DNA of 64,000 nt from Porticoccaceae bacterium (GTDB lineage: Bacteria; Pseudomonadota; Gammaproteobacteria; Pseudomonadales; Porticoccaceae): NCBI GenBank assembly GCA_902562425.1, contig CACETF010000008.1, forward strand, positions 51,272 to 115,271, in the 5' to 3' direction. A program made the position numbers and the translations under genes. The notes under the pieces were generated by a model. It had not been told where the DNA came from. It did not search any database and was given only the letters and a program-made list of their open reading frames with translations. Shown here piece by piece: positions 55,342-64,000 of this stretch. The number at the start of each line of letters is the position of its first letter. Within the stretch, counting starts at the first letter, position 1.

Positions 55342-57438
55342 ATGCAGGGAGAGATGGAAAAGCGAGGTTCGATAGGCATTATCTGGATTGATAACCCACC
55401 GGTTAACGCTATTTCGTTTGCGGTGAGGACAGGATTGGTAGATGCGGTTTACAGGGCTTCGATGGATGAGAGTATAGATGCGCTGGTATTGGCGTGTCGG
55501 GGTAGAACTTTTATGGCAGGTGCGGATATTTCAGAGTTCGCGTCAGGTGTAGAACCACCGCACCTCGGGGACGTGGTTGATAAGCTCGCGGCGAGCCCCA
55601 AGATTGTGGTGGCTGCTCTGTTTGGCACTGCTTACGGAGGCGGTCTAGAGGTAGCGCTTGGATGTAATTATCGTATCGCACTCGCCTCCAGCAAAATCGG
55701 GCTTCCAGAGGTCAAACTTGGAATCATTCCGGGGGCTCAAGGTACTCAAAGGTTGCCGAGACTTACTGGTGTCGAGTTTGCTTTAAAACTTATTACTTCA
55801 GGAAACCCTGTATCTGCATCCGAGGCTTTGGCGGCAGGTGCGATTGATCGGATTGTAGAGGACAATGTTATCGAGGCTGCGGTAGAGTTCGCGGAGGAAC
55901 TAGTACTTCAGGAGGCTCCTTTAAGAAAAAGCCATGAGCTGGTTATTGATTCATCGGAGTTCGATGAGGCCTACTTTGAGGCATTTCGTACCTCTATAGC
56001 AAGACGTACCCGTGGAATGGACGCGCCCGAGTGTTGTATTCAGGCGGTGAAGGCTGCTGTAGAACTACCATTTTCTAAGGGTGTCAATCGGGAGCGGGAG
56101 TTGAGCCGAAGTTGTATTCAGAATCCTCAATCGAAGGCATTGCAACACGTGTTTTTTGCGGAGCGCGCTGCGACCAAGGTGCCAGGATTGGCAAAAGATG
56201 CCCAGCTTACTCCAATAAATCGAGTAGGCATTATTGGGGCAGGGACCATGGGAGGCGGTATCGCGATGAACTTTGCTAATGTCGGACTCCCCATCAAAAT
56301 TCTTGAGTTGGAGCAGGGGGCACTTGACAGAGGCTTAGGAATAATACGCAAAAATTATGAGGCAAGCGCGCATAAAGGGCGTATCAGTTTTGAGATGGTT
56401 GAACAGCGTATTAGTTTGATCGAGGGCACCACAAACTATGCTGATCTTACTGAAAGTGATCTTGTGATTGAAGCAGTGTTTGAAAATATGAGCGTAAAAA
56501 AGGAAGTTTTCTCTAAGCTCAACTCTATCGTAAGACATGACACTATATTGGCGACAAATACCTCGTATCTTGATATAAATGAAATCGCATCAGTTGTTAA
56601 AAATCCTGGGCGAGTGCTAGGGATGCATTTTTTCTCACCTGCCAATGTAATGCGTTTGTTGGAGATTGTGCGTGCCGAAAAAACAAAACCAGAAGTACTA
56701 GCCACGGTGCTGAAATTAGCGAAGACGATTAAAAAGGCGGGCGCTGTTGCTGGAGTATGCTATGGCTTTATTGGTAACAGAATGTTATCAGGATACGCGA
56801 GGGAGGCCCATAAATTGGTCCTGGAAGGGGCAAAAATGCAACAGGTTGATCGTGTCCTCTTTGATTTCGGTATGCCGATGGGAGTTATAGCTATGGCCGA
56901 CATGGCAGGTATAGACATCGGATACCGTTTGCGGGAGCAGATGGACGAGAGCACTTATGACATTCCTTCGACGTATGTTGCTGACCGGCTGGTCGAGATG
57001 GGCCGCTATGGTCAGAAATCGGGGGGCGGTTTCTACGATTACTCTCCGGGGAATAGAACGCCCATCCCCGCCGCGGTCAGTGAAAAATTGGTCTCAGAGG
57101 CGGCTAGAAAATTCGGCATACAGCAACGTGAAATTCATGATAATGAAATAGTGGAACGGTGTTTTTACGCCATGTGCAATATAGGTTTCGAGCTTTTAGA
57201 CGAGGGTATGGCGTTTCGTTCGAGTGACATAGACACTGTTTACATAAATGGGTATGGATTCCCAGCTTGGCGAGGGGGACCCATGTATTGGGCTGAAAAT
57301 AAGGTAGGGCTTGATCGTATGCTCGATTCAATTCGTAAATTTGCTCATCAGCATGGCGACCGTTGGTGGAAACCATCGCCATTACTGGAGCGATTAGTTG
57401 CGGAAAAAGCCAGTTTGCGCGATGTACAGAATCAATGA
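55342..57438 (+). CDS. Bifunctional enoyl-CoA hydratase/3-hydroxyacyl-CoA dehydrogenase (FadB/FadJ-like)
   Basis: A 698-residue multifunctional beta-oxidation enzyme. The N-terminal crotonase domain (about 1-190) keeps both catalytic glutamates, in YGGGLEVALG and GLPEVKLGIIPG. The dehydrogenase half starts RVGIIGAGTMGGGIAMNFA (about residue 293) and includes HFFSPANVMRLLEIV with the catalytic His, then a C-terminal dimer domain ending with YGFPAWRGGPMYWA. It has the order of peroxisomal and FadB/FadJ proteins, without a thiolase partner beside it. It adds water to 2-enoyl-CoA and oxidises the 3-hydroxyacyl-CoA. A GGGAG site precedes ATG 55342. Confidence 0.92.
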   Translation: MQGEMEKRGSIGIIWIDNPPVNAISFAVRTGLVDAVYRASMDESIDALVLACRGRTFMAGADISEFASGVEPPHLGDVVDKLAASPKIVVAALFGTAYGGGLEVALGCNYRIALASSKIGLPEVKLGIIPGAQGTQRLPRLTGVEFALKLITSGNPVSASEALAAGAIDRIVEDNVIEAAVEFAEELVLQEAPLRKSHELVIDSSEFDEAYFEAFRTSIARRTRGMDAPECCIQAVKAAVELPFSKGVNRERELSRSCIQNPQSKALQHVFFAERAATKVPGLAKDAQLTPINRVGIIGAGTMGGGIAMNFANVGLPIKILELEQGALDRGLGIIRKNYEASAHKGRISFEMVEQRISLIEGTTNYADLTESDLVIEAVFENMSVKKEVFSKLNSIVRHDTILATNTSYLDINEIASVVKNPGRVLGMHFFSPANVMRLLEIVRAEKTKPEVLATVLKLAKTIKKAGAVAGVCYGFIGNRMLSGYAREAHKLVLEGAKMQQVDRVLFDFGMPMGVIAMADMAGIDIGYRLREQMDESTYDIPSTYVADRLVEMGRYGQKSGGGFYDYSPGNRTPIPAAVSEKLVSEAARKFGIQQREIHDNEIVERCFYAMCNIGFELLDEGMAFRSSDIDTVYINGYGFPAWRGGPMYWAENKVGLDRMLDSIRKFAHQHGDRWWKPSPLLERLVAEKASLRDVQNQ

Positions 57439-57467
57439 TAGCCTTTCCAGCGTAAATAGGTAATCAA

Positions 57468-58625
57468 ATGGCATTAGATCGTGAGACCCTCCTTCAGCTT
57501 ATTTCCACAGTTCGTCGTTTTGTGGAGGAGCGTTTGATACCACTCGAGGCTCAGGTTGCCGAGGAAGATAATCTTCCTGAGTCAGTTTTAGATGAAATGC
57601 GCGAATTGGGACTTTTCGGTCTGACGATCCCTAATGAATATGGTGGTTTGGGTCTGAACACCTTAGAAGAGTGTAAAGTTATAATTGAGATGGGAAGGAC
57701 CTCCCCCGCTTTCAGGTCCGTTATAGGAACAAACAACGGGATCGGTAGCCAGGGCATTGTTATACATGGCACTGAAGAGCAAAAGCGACGCTTTCTACCA
57801 TTGTTGGCGTCGGGAGAGGTCATTGGATCCTTTGCATTGACGGAGCCAGATTCAGGCTCTGACGCTGCCTCCCTAAGAACTAGTGCGGTGAAGGATGGTA
57901 GTGACTATCTTCTCACTGGCACAAAGCGCTGGATTACGAATGCAAACATTGCTGGACTTTTCACAGTCTTTGCGCGAACGAATTCTGAGGAGACGGGTTC
58001 AAAAGGTGTGACCGCATTTTTGGTAGATGCAAACTCTGAGGGTATTTCGCTGGGGTTACCTTATAAAAAGATGGGCCAACAGGGGGCTCACGTTTGTGAT
58101 GTAATTTTTGAAGACTGCCGAGTACCTCAGGAAAATATAATCGGTGGACCTGAGCGGATAGATCTTGGTTTCCAGACTGCTATGAAAACACTAGATCGTG
58201 GTCGAATTCATATTTCTGCTCTTTCGGTTGGCTGTGCAAAAAGACTGATAGAGCTATCTGTGGCCTTTGCTCGAGATAGAAGGCAATTTGGTCGTCAAAT
58301 ATCTGATTTCCAGCTACCGCAAGCGATGCTGGCTGAGAGCGAGACAGAATGCTATGCAGCTGAGTGTATGGTTCTGGATGCAGCTCAAAGACGGGATTTA
58401 GGTGGTGATGTTAGGATGCTTGCGTCGTGCTGCAAATTATTTGCGACTGAGATGGTTGGCCGCGTTGCCGATCGTGCGGTCCAAATTCATGGAGGCGCTG
58501 GTTATATGGAGGAGTACGCAGTCGCTCGTTTTTACAGAGATGTACGCTTATTGCGTATCTATGAGGGCACTAGTGAAATTCAAAAAACGATCATAGCGCG
58601 TGAGCTCGTTAAACATTCAAGTTAA
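57468..58625 (+). CDS. Acyl-CoA dehydrogenase
   Basis: A 385-residue FAD-dependent acyl-CoA dehydrogenase. It has FALTEPDSGSDAASLRT, KRWITNANIA and RLLRIYEGTSEIQK, whose Glu is in the position of the catalytic base. It introduces the double bond in beta-oxidation. It begins 29 bases after the FadB/FadJ-like gene and is likely cotranscribed. Its stop TAA shares bases with the stop of the convergent gene at 58622. Confidence 0.93.
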   Translation: MALDRETLLQLISTVRRFVEERLIPLEAQVAEEDNLPESVLDEMRELGLFGLTIPNEYGGLGLNTLEECKVIIEMGRTSPAFRSVIGTNNGIGSQGIVIHGTEEQKRRFLPLLASGEVIGSFALTEPDSGSDAASLRTSAVKDGSDYLLTGTKRWITNANIAGLFTVFARTNSEETGSKGVTAFLVDANSEGISLGLPYKKMGQQGAHVCDVIFEDCRVPQENIIGGPERIDLGFQTAMKTLDRGRIHISALSVGCAKRLIELSVAFARDRRQFGRQISDFQLPQAMLAESETECYAAECMVLDAAQRRDLGGDVRMLASCCKLFATEMVGRVADRAVQIHGGAGYMEEYAVARFYRDVRLLRIYEGTSEIQKTIIARELVKHSS

Positions 58626-59761
58626 AAGCCAGATAATTCCGAGAAGCGTTTTGTATGAAAGCGTTGATCCCCAAATAAAAGTTGCGCAACTCGGGCGCGC
58701 TTTAAAAAGAAACCAATGTCGAATTCATCTGTCATACCTATTCCGCCATGCATTTGAACCGCCTCGTTCGTGGCCAGAGCAGCAATCCTGCATGTTTTTG
58801 CTTTAGCTGAGCTTGCTAGTCTTGGCGTGCTCAAACTTGGTTCATCAAGTGATCGGAGAGCTTTTAAAACAATGGATTTGCACAACTCGATTTCTGACCA
58901 TAACGTTGCCGCGCGATGTTGCAATGCTTGAAAGCTACCGATGTTTACGCCAAATTGTTTTCTCTCTTTAAGGTAGCTTAGGGTTCGCCGAAAACTCTCA
59001 ATTGAAATACCAAGAAGTTCGGCAGCTAAATGTGTGTTAGCGATATCTAAAATGATAGATAAGATGTTGTGTCCGTTACCGACACCGCCGAGAATTTGAT
59101 GCTCTCCAAGCAACACATTTTCAAGCACTACTGTCGATGAGTTGCGGCTATCCACCATTGGTACCCTCGTAATTTCAACACCCTCGCTTGCTGTTGGCAC
59201 TATGAATAAGGTTGTACTGTTTTTGGTTACCTGATTATTTGACGTCTTTGCTGATACTATCAGGTTATCTGAAATATGACCGTCTACAACATAATGTTTT
59301 ACTCCAGAAAGTAGGTAATCACTTCCGTTCTTCTCAGCTTTGCAATTAATTAACTCTGGATTATGGCGTGGGGCTTCGTCTATGGCGAGCGTCAAGAAAA
59401 GTTCCCCGGCTGCAATTGAAGGGAGTAAATCTTTTTTTTGCTGCTCGGTACCAGAGTGTTCAAGTACAGAGACCCCTAATATAGATGATGCGAACAGAGG
59501 AGAACTAGCCAAAAAGCTACCAACTTGTTCACTGATCTGCCCCATGGCAACGTGCGAAAAACCGAGACCGCCGTAATCTTCGGAAACTAGTACTGCGGGC
59601 CACCCAAGATCTATCATATGATCCCAAAGTGAATCTGAGTAGCCTCTAGAGGAATTACCGTCGCGAAGTTCTCTATGTAAACTGGGGCCTGCATGAGTGT
59701 TTAAAAACTCTATCGCTGAATCCCTCACCATGGACTCCTCTTGATTAAGTAATAGTTCCAT
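58622..59761 (-). CDS. Acyl-CoA dehydrogenase, probable non-catalytic partner subunit
   Basis: A 379-residue acyl-CoA dehydrogenase-fold protein. It keeps the family helices and MHGGIGMTDEFDIG, but the usual TEPxxGSD FAD-side motif is changed to AIDEAPRHN and the usual YxGTxEI base motif is absent (it ends FGDQRFHTKRF). Paired subunits with one degenerate partner form heterotetramers in steroid and related pathways. The gene for a full-motif partner ends 2 bases upstream. Together they probably form an alpha2beta2 dehydrogenase for a bulky acyl-CoA (inference). Confidence 0.86.
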   Translation of the reverse strand: MELLLNQEESMVRDSAIEFLNTHAGPSLHRELRDGNSSRGYSDSLWDHMIDLGWPAVLVSEDYGGLGFSHVAMGQISEQVGSFLASSPLFASSILGVSVLEHSGTEQQKKDLLPSIAAGELFLTLAIDEAPRHNPELINCKAEKNGSDYLLSGVKHYVVDGHISDNLIVSAKTSNNQVTKNSTTLFIVPTASEGVEITRVPMVDSRNSSTVVLENVLLGEHQILGGVGNGHNILSIILDIANTHLAAELLGISIESFRRTLSYLKERKQFGVNIGSFQALQHRAATLWSEIELCKSIVLKALRSLDEPSLSTPRLASSAKAKTCRIAALATNEAVQMHGGIGMTDEFDIGFFLKRARVAQLLFGDQRFHTKRFSELSGF

Positions 59762-59763
59762 CT

Positions 59764-60939
59764 CTACCCTAGTCCAAGTATCCTTTTAGATATGATGTTT
59801 AGCTGGATTTCAGAGGTGCCTCCCTCGATAGAATTACCTTTTGACCGAAGCCAAGGCCGTGCAATCGAATCTTCTCCCCAGCCGAGCGCTGCACCACCAT
59901 GAATACTCATTTCAAGTTCATGTCGACGTTTGTTCAGTTCAGTGCCATAGTACTTCAGCATAGCTGATGTATTTCCGACGCCAGAGGACTTAATTTCTAA
60001 ATTCACACGCTCCATGGTTAGCTGGTGGCATTCATAATCTATTTCCCATTCCGCTATTTCGGTTCGGAGACTCGAATCTGAAAGCTGGCCGTCGCGCAAA
60101 CCTAATGAATCTACCGCCTCTTCGGAGAGGGTTTGTGTTCTCGCTATGTTACCTATGTCGCCAATGTTCTGGCGTTCATGAGTCAGAAGGTACTTTGCTA
60201 TCGTCCATCCTTTATTAATTTCTCCGACAACTTGTTTTTTTTCAACTTTGACATTATCGAGATACGTTTCACAGAATGGTGATGCGCCGGAAATGAGTTT
60301 TATCGGCCGGACTGTAACGCCGGTGCTCTCCATATCAAATAACACCAAGCTAATTCCGAAGTGTTTTCCCGATTCGAAGTCAGTTCTTACCAGACAGAAC
60401 ATCCAGTCAGATTTATCGGCACTGGACGTCCAAACTTTTTGGCCATTGACGATGAAATGATCGCCAAAATCCTCTGCCCTCGTTTGCAGTCCTGCCAAGT
60501 CAGATCCAGAATTTGGTTCACTGTATCCCTGACACCAGCGTATTTCTCCTCGGATCATCTTTGGTAAATGCTCACGTTTAAGTTCCTCAGAGCCAAATTC
60601 AAGGATCGCTGGCCCTATCATTGATAGACCCATGCTACTGAATATTGGGCTTCTAGCTTTGATAGCCGAGAGTTCTTCCTTCAGAACCTGCTCCTGTTCT
60701 TTTGAAAGACCGCCGCCTCCATATTCACGTGGCCAAGTAGGAGCGACCCAACCTTTTGAAATCATACTTTCCACCCAGGTTCTTTGGTCATCACTGTAAT
60801 AGGAGCTTCTTCGGCCTCCATAGTACTTTTCTTTCTCCTCAACAACAGGTATTCTCATGCTTTGAGGACAATGGTTCTCCAGCCAATCTCTAGTTTCGAG
60901 CCTAAAATCATTAAGGTCATGCACCTCTCTATCCCTCAC
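59764..60939 (-). CDS. Acyl-CoA dehydrogenase, probable catalytic partner subunit
   Basis: A 391-residue acyl-CoA dehydrogenase with GYSEPNSGSDLAGLQTRAED and NSIEGGTSEIQLNIISKRILGLG, which retain the FAD and acyl-CoA contacts missing in the downstream partner. MISKGWVAPTWPREYGGGGL is typical of FadE proteins in heteromeric pairs. The start at 60939 is GTG; no better start is evident. The downstream gene begins 2 bases after this stop, so the two are cotranslated. Confidence 0.87.
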   Translation of the reverse strand: MRDREVHDLNDFRLETRDWLENHCPQSMRIPVVEEKEKYYGGRRSSYYSDDQRTWVESMISKGWVAPTWPREYGGGGLSKEQEQVLKEELSAIKARSPIFSSMGLSMIGPAILEFGSEELKREHLPKMIRGEIRWCQGYSEPNSGSDLAGLQTRAEDFGDHFIVNGQKVWTSSADKSDWMFCLVRTDFESGKHFGISLVLFDMESTGVTVRPIKLISGASPFCETYLDNVKVEKKQVVGEINKGWTIAKYLLTHERQNIGDIGNIARTQTLSEEAVDSLGLRDGQLSDSSLRTEIAEWEIDYECHQLTMERVNLEIKSSGVGNTSAMLKYYGTELNKRRHELEMSIHGGAALGWGEDSIARPWLRSKGNSIEGGTSEIQLNIISKRILGLG

Positions 60940-61066
60940 AATTGTAATTGGTAATTATACGATGGTTTTGGCCATGAGTATTTTTCTTATTAGCGAACCA
61001 CATGTAATTTCGATATTATCCCCTAAAATTTTAATTTTCCATCCGATCCTTTTTACTTCCTCGATG

Positions 61067-61819
61067 TCACGGTAAACTCATACTAAAACGTTTTAATTCA
61101 TCTAGCACTTCATCATCAATTAGTCGCGCTTGTCCAAAAATACCCTCAATATTGTGATTGGGAAGTTTGGTGATGATTAACTGGCCGCCATGTACACCTA
61201 TAAGTTCTAGTGTCTGTAAATTAAGCAACGGTGCTCCAGAAACCCCTGGCCCATGAGCGCAATTATGTAACAGAAGAGTTGGGTACTCGACGTGAGGTGA
61301 TTGCATGGAGCGGCAATTTTCGATACTCGTAATTTTACCTAATTTCCCATCATAAACAAGCATTGCTAAGGATAAATTCTTGTGAGTGTATGGTAGTGAC
61401 TCTTGGGAACTTCGACGCAGTTGTAATTTAGGCGCATAAAGTTTTTGACTTAGCGAGGCAAAAACCCAATCTTTGCTCATGCCCTCAAGCGCATCGCTGT
61501 CTCGCAATAATTTTCCAGGTGTGGATGTTTTTGAGATGAGGAAATTTTGAAAACGAGCGTTAGAAGCTCTGTATGAGCAGCTTCGGAAAACTGAGCGAGT
61601 TTTTTGATTCAAAAGCACATGAGCCGCTGTGATTACAATGGAATGCTCTTTCCTGTCATGCTGCACATGTGATGCTGTTCCACGGATTAAGCCATCACAG
61701 AATATTGTCCCTATTGCCTCTAGCATTGCATTTGTTTGATTTTGACTGGTCCATGCTAGGGTGCTGTGCGTCACAACCACCAGAAGTAGTGTTATCCGTG
61801 TGAACGGTTTATTTTTCAT
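61067..61819 (-). CDS. Trypsin-like serine protease, exported
   Basis: A 250-residue chymotrypsin-fold protein with a signal peptide (FTRITLLLVVVTHSTLAW). The catalytic His is in VITAAHVLL, a candidate Asp in SKDWVFASL and the nucleophile Ser in GPGVSGAPLL, where the usual GDSGGP is altered to GVSGAP. It is short, about the length of a single protease domain without PDZ. The start ATG 61819 overlaps the RsmE stop (ATGA). Its substrate is unknown, and an rRNA methyltransferase neighbour gives no clear hint. Confidence 0.78.
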   Translation of the reverse strand: MKNKPFTRITLLLVVVTHSTLAWTSQNQTNAMLEAIGTIFCDGLIRGTASHVQHDRKEHSIVITAAHVLLNQKTRSVFRSCSYRASNARFQNFLISKTSTPGKLLRDSDALEGMSKDWVFASLSQKLYAPKLQLRRSSQESLPYTHKNLSLAMLVYDGKLGKITSIENCRSMQSPHVEYPTLLLHNCAHGPGVSGAPLLNLQTLELIGVHGGQLIITKLPNHNIEGIFGQARLIDDEVLDELKRFSMSLP

Positions 61820-62547
61820 TTCATATCGCCCCAAACTGACTGCAAGATGCTGATTGCAGCAATGGGTGCGGTCTCCGTTCTCAGAATTCTCGGTCCGAGA
61901 TTTAATTTATGGAAGTTAGCTGATTCAGTAATTTTAATTTCTTCCTCGTCCAAGCCCCCTTCAGGTCCCACTAAGAGTGAAACAGAGTTAGCAGGTTCTA
62001 TAAAAGTAGTGACAGTTTTTTGACCTCTCGGGTCAAGAACGAACCTGACGTGCTCATTCACACTAATTACCCAATCGGAGATTGTTTTGGGATTGGCAAG
62101 TTTTGGAATACGATTTCGCATACTTTGCCGACACGCAGTTATTGCAATTTGCTGCCAATGTAATAACTTTTTTTTGAGTCGTGCTGCAGGAAGTTTAACC
62201 TCTGAACGTCTTGTATATAACGGGGTAATAATGTCAACCCCAAGTTCTGTTGTTTTTTGAATTACAAAGTCCATACGCTCTCCACGAGAAATGCCTATTC
62301 CAAGATGTATGCTTAGGCTGGATTCACGCTCTACAGGATCAAAATGCTTTACTTCTACTAATACTAGATTCTTCTTAATTTCAATTGCCTCGCAAAAGTA
62401 TTCACCTCCAAGGCCATTGAATACACTCACAGAATCGCCGGTTGAAAGACGCAAAACGGTGCAGATGTAATGCGCATTGCTAGAGCTAAGATGAAACTTT
62501 TGCCCCACCTGAATAAGGTGCGGCTCGAAAACGCGAGGAGTACGCAT
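61816..62547 (-). CDS. rsmE: 16S rRNA m3U1498 methyltransferase RsmE
   Basis: A 243-residue SPOUT methyltransferase that methylates N3 of U1498 in 16S rRNA using S-adenosylmethionine. It starts MRTPRVFEP, matching the RsmE N-terminus, so I use ATG 62547; a GTG at 62553 is the alternative. The PUA-like N-terminal domain is followed by the knot: LLVGPEGGLDEEEI and LGPRILRTETAPIAAIS are the binding motifs. The family length is typical. Confidence 0.95.
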   Translation of the reverse strand: MRTPRVFEPHLIQVGQKFHLSSSNAHYICTVLRLSTGDSVSVFNGLGGEYFCEAIEIKKNLVLVEVKHFDPVERESSLSIHLGIGISRGERMDFVIQKTTELGVDIITPLYTRRSEVKLPAARLKKKLLHWQQIAITACRQSMRNRIPKLANPKTISDWVISVNEHVRFVLDPRGQKTVTTFIEPANSVSLLVGPEGGLDEEEIKITESANFHKLNLGPRILRTETAPIAAISILQSVWGDMK

Positions 62548-62700
62548 GGGCACTTAACAATATATGGGCTATTTGCTATTCTGGCACGTTGGCAACACTA
62601 ATGCGAGTTACCTTTTTAGGGGCACTCAATTAGAGCCATAGCTCAATAGCTGAAGCTCTAAAGCTAATGAGCAAATAGAAGATAAACTCAATCGGCGGAG

Positions 62701-64000
62701 TCAGTACTTATATGAGTCTGGTTTAAAGGGCCCTTCAATTGGTACTTTAATATACTCAGCTTGTTCTTGCGTTAACTTCGTAATTACCCCCCCAAACCCG
62801 CGCACCATATATGCCGCCACCTCCTCATCGAGACGCTTAGGCAATACTTCAACTTTGAGCATGGCAGACTTGGTTTTAAAATCTTGCTCTGCGAATCGTT
62901 TGTTAAAAAGCTCCATTTGCGCCAGCACTTGATTAGCAAATGACCCATCCATTATCCTGCTAGGGTGTCCGGTCGCGTTTCCCAAGTTAACAAGGCGGCC
63001 TTCGGCTAGCAGTATAAGATGATCTTGCGCGTCACTGTTTCGAAATACTTTATGAACCTGCGGTTTAATTTCTTCCCACTTCCAGTTTTCACGCATATAC
63101 CCAGTATCAATTTCATTATCAAAGTGGCCAATATTACAAACGACGCAACCGGACTTTAGCTCGCCCAGTATTTCGCTGTTACAGACGTTGAAATTACCTG
63201 TGCTGGTCACTAGAAGATCTGTTTGTGTAAGTAGATCGGAATTCGGCCCCTTTGAGGTGTCACCTTCATTATATAATGAAACGACCTCGAAGCCGTCCAT
63301 GCAAGCTTGCATAGCACAGATGGGATCTATTTCAGTGATCTTTACAATCATACCTTCTTGGCGAAGTGACTGAGCAGATCCTTTTCCAACATCGCCGTAT
63401 CCAACTACAACCGCCTTCTTACCGGCGAGAAGATGGTCGGTAGCTCGCTTTATCGCATCATTTAGGCTGTGTCTGCAACCATATTTATTGTCATTCTTAG
63501 ACTTAGTGACAGAATCATTGACATTTATGGCAGGTATCCTGAGTTCTCCTCGCTCTAACATTTCGTAAAGTCTGAGCACTCCGGTTGTTGTTTCTTCTGT
63601 AACGCCATGACAACCGTCAAGAACTGCCGCATACTTTTTGTGCAGAAGGGCTGTAAGATCTCCTCCGTCGTCGAGGATCATATTCGCGTTCCACGGCACG
63701 CCATCTTTAAGAATCTGCTGTTCCAAGCACCAATTGTACTCTTCTTCAGTCTCTCCCTTCCACGCGAACACAGATGTGCCGTTCGCGGCAACAGCTGCCG
63801 CCGCATGATCCTGTGTCGAAAAGATATTGCAGGAGGTCCATCTTACCGTGGCACCCAGCGCTTCCAGAGTCTCAATGAGCACTGCAGTTTGAATTGTCAT
63901 GTGGATACAACCCAAAATTCGAGCTCCCTCGAGTGGCTTTAATTTAGAATATTTCTGTCTTAGAGCCATCAAAGCCGGCATCTCTGATTCCGCTATCTTA
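62701..64000 (-). CDS. ahcY: S-adenosylhomocysteinase (adenosylhomocysteinase), 5' end beyond the window
   Basis: At least 433 residues are present; the frame continues past 64000 ([14 protein letters not shown] in the last codons), so the N-terminus is cut off. It hydrolyses S-adenosylhomocysteine to adenosine and homocysteine with bound NAD. Diagnostic segments are [61 protein letters not shown] and the end KPDSYKY. The stop is at 62701. The upstream gene is RsmE, which uses S-adenosylmethionine, but the two are separated by about 150 bases. Confidence 0.96.
   Translation of the reverse strand, partial: KIAESEMPALMALRQKYSKLKPLEGARILGCIHMTIQTAVLIETLEALGATVRWTSCNIFSTQDHAAAAVAANGTSVFAWKGETEEEYNWCLEQQILKDGVPWNANMILDDGGDLTALLHKKYAAVLDGCHGVTEETTTGVLRLYEMLERGELRIPAINVNDSVTKSKNDNKYGCRHSLNDAIKRATDHLLAGKKAVVVGYGDVGKGSAQSLRQEGMIVKITEIDPICAMQACMDGFEVVSLYNEGDTSKGPNSDLLTQTDLLVTSTGNFNVCNSEILGELKSGCVVCNIGHFDNEIDTGYMRENWKWEEIKPQVHKVFRNSDAQDHLILLAEGRLVNLGNATGHPSRIMDGSFANQVLAQMELFNKRFAEQDFKTKSAMLKVEVLPKRLDEEVAAYMVRGFGGVITKLTQEQAEYIKVPIEGPFKPDSYKY

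Noticed and set aside
62630..62661. TTAGAGC/GCTCTAA hairpin between rsmE and ahcY as a terminator
   Set aside because: Only 7 bp arms with an 18-base loop and no T-run in the needed direction; too weak to annotate.
1..64000. CRISPR arrays, tRNA or rRNA genes, intact insertion sequences or att sites
   Set aside because: No regularly spaced repeats, cloverleaf-like or rRNA-like sequence, or paired terminal repeats were seen on reading both strands, though small RNAs could be missed by eye.

Overview
The window looks like chromosomal DNA of a Gram-negative, aerobic, carbon-scavenging bacterium, most likely a marine gammaproteobacterium. The grounds are TonB-dependent receptors, lipoprotein and secreted sulfatases, heterodimeric ABC exporters, several acyl-CoA dehydrogenases, RsmE and S-adenosylhomocysteinase. 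No rRNA marker is present, so the placement is an inference. No tRNA, rRNA, CRISPR array or intact mobile element was seen. Gene density is high and many neighbours overlap by 4 to 14 bases. Several starts are TTG or GTG.

Layout. (1) 1-2770, minus strand: the start of a class II aldolase (cut by the window edge), a PhyH-type dioxygenase, a degenerate IS4-like transposase protein and an unknown protein. (2) 2903-4483: a sulfatase, divergent from (3) 4742-10278: a five-gene operon of ADP-ribosylglycohydrolase-fold protein, enolase-superfamily dehydratase, SDR, kelch protein and secreted esterase. (4) 10388-16397, minus: GH32 glycosidase, metallophosphoesterase and two ABC exporter half-transporters, all overlapping. 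(5) 16596-20187, plus: SDR and a PEP-synthase/rifampin-phosphotransferase-like enzyme. A CACCCA-N9-TGGGTG dyad lies between (4) and (5). (6) 20256-23759: a TonB receptor and a divergent, decayed second receptor. (7) 23855-26828, minus: two cyclase-family hydrolases and a four-carbon acid sugar kinase, then a type B carboxylesterase (plus). (8) 28500-33941, minus: operon of Fe-type alcohol dehydrogenase, enoyl-CoA hydratase, a second ADP-ribosylglycohydrolase and a DUF3604 protein, divergent from an acyl-CoA synthetase. (9) 35750-37373: a 1.6 kb stretch without an intact gene. (10) 37374-42329, minus: two sulfatases and a decayed third copy. (11) 42446-49348, minus: VOC protein, then a tight operon of enoyl-CoA hydratase, GPH-type symporter, acyl-CoA synthetase, APH-type kinase and PfkB sugar kinase. 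(12) 49514-54266: ThDP enzyme, nucleoside hydrolase, TauD-type dioxygenase and an ACAD10/11-type dehydrogenase. (13) 54477-60939: SDR, FadB/FadJ-like bifunctional enzyme and three acyl-CoA dehydrogenases. (14) 61067-64000: trypsin-like protease, RsmE and AhcY, the last running off the right edge.

How it may work together. Most of the window reads as a catabolic island for sulfated, glycosylated or esterified organic matter and acid sugars, feeding beta-oxidation. The most notable combination is in regions 11-13. An acyl-CoA synthetase is joined to an APH-type kinase resembling the kinase domain of mammalian ACAD10/11 and Pseudomonas LvaA. A dehydrogenase with close ACAD11-type motifs, an SDR and a FadB/FadJ-like enzyme lie nearby. 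Together these could activate, phosphorylate and dehydrate 4-hydroxyacids into the beta-oxidation spiral. A nucleoside hydrolase and a PfkB kinase sit in the same neighbourhood and could handle a released pentose. These roles are inferred from family membership and context only.
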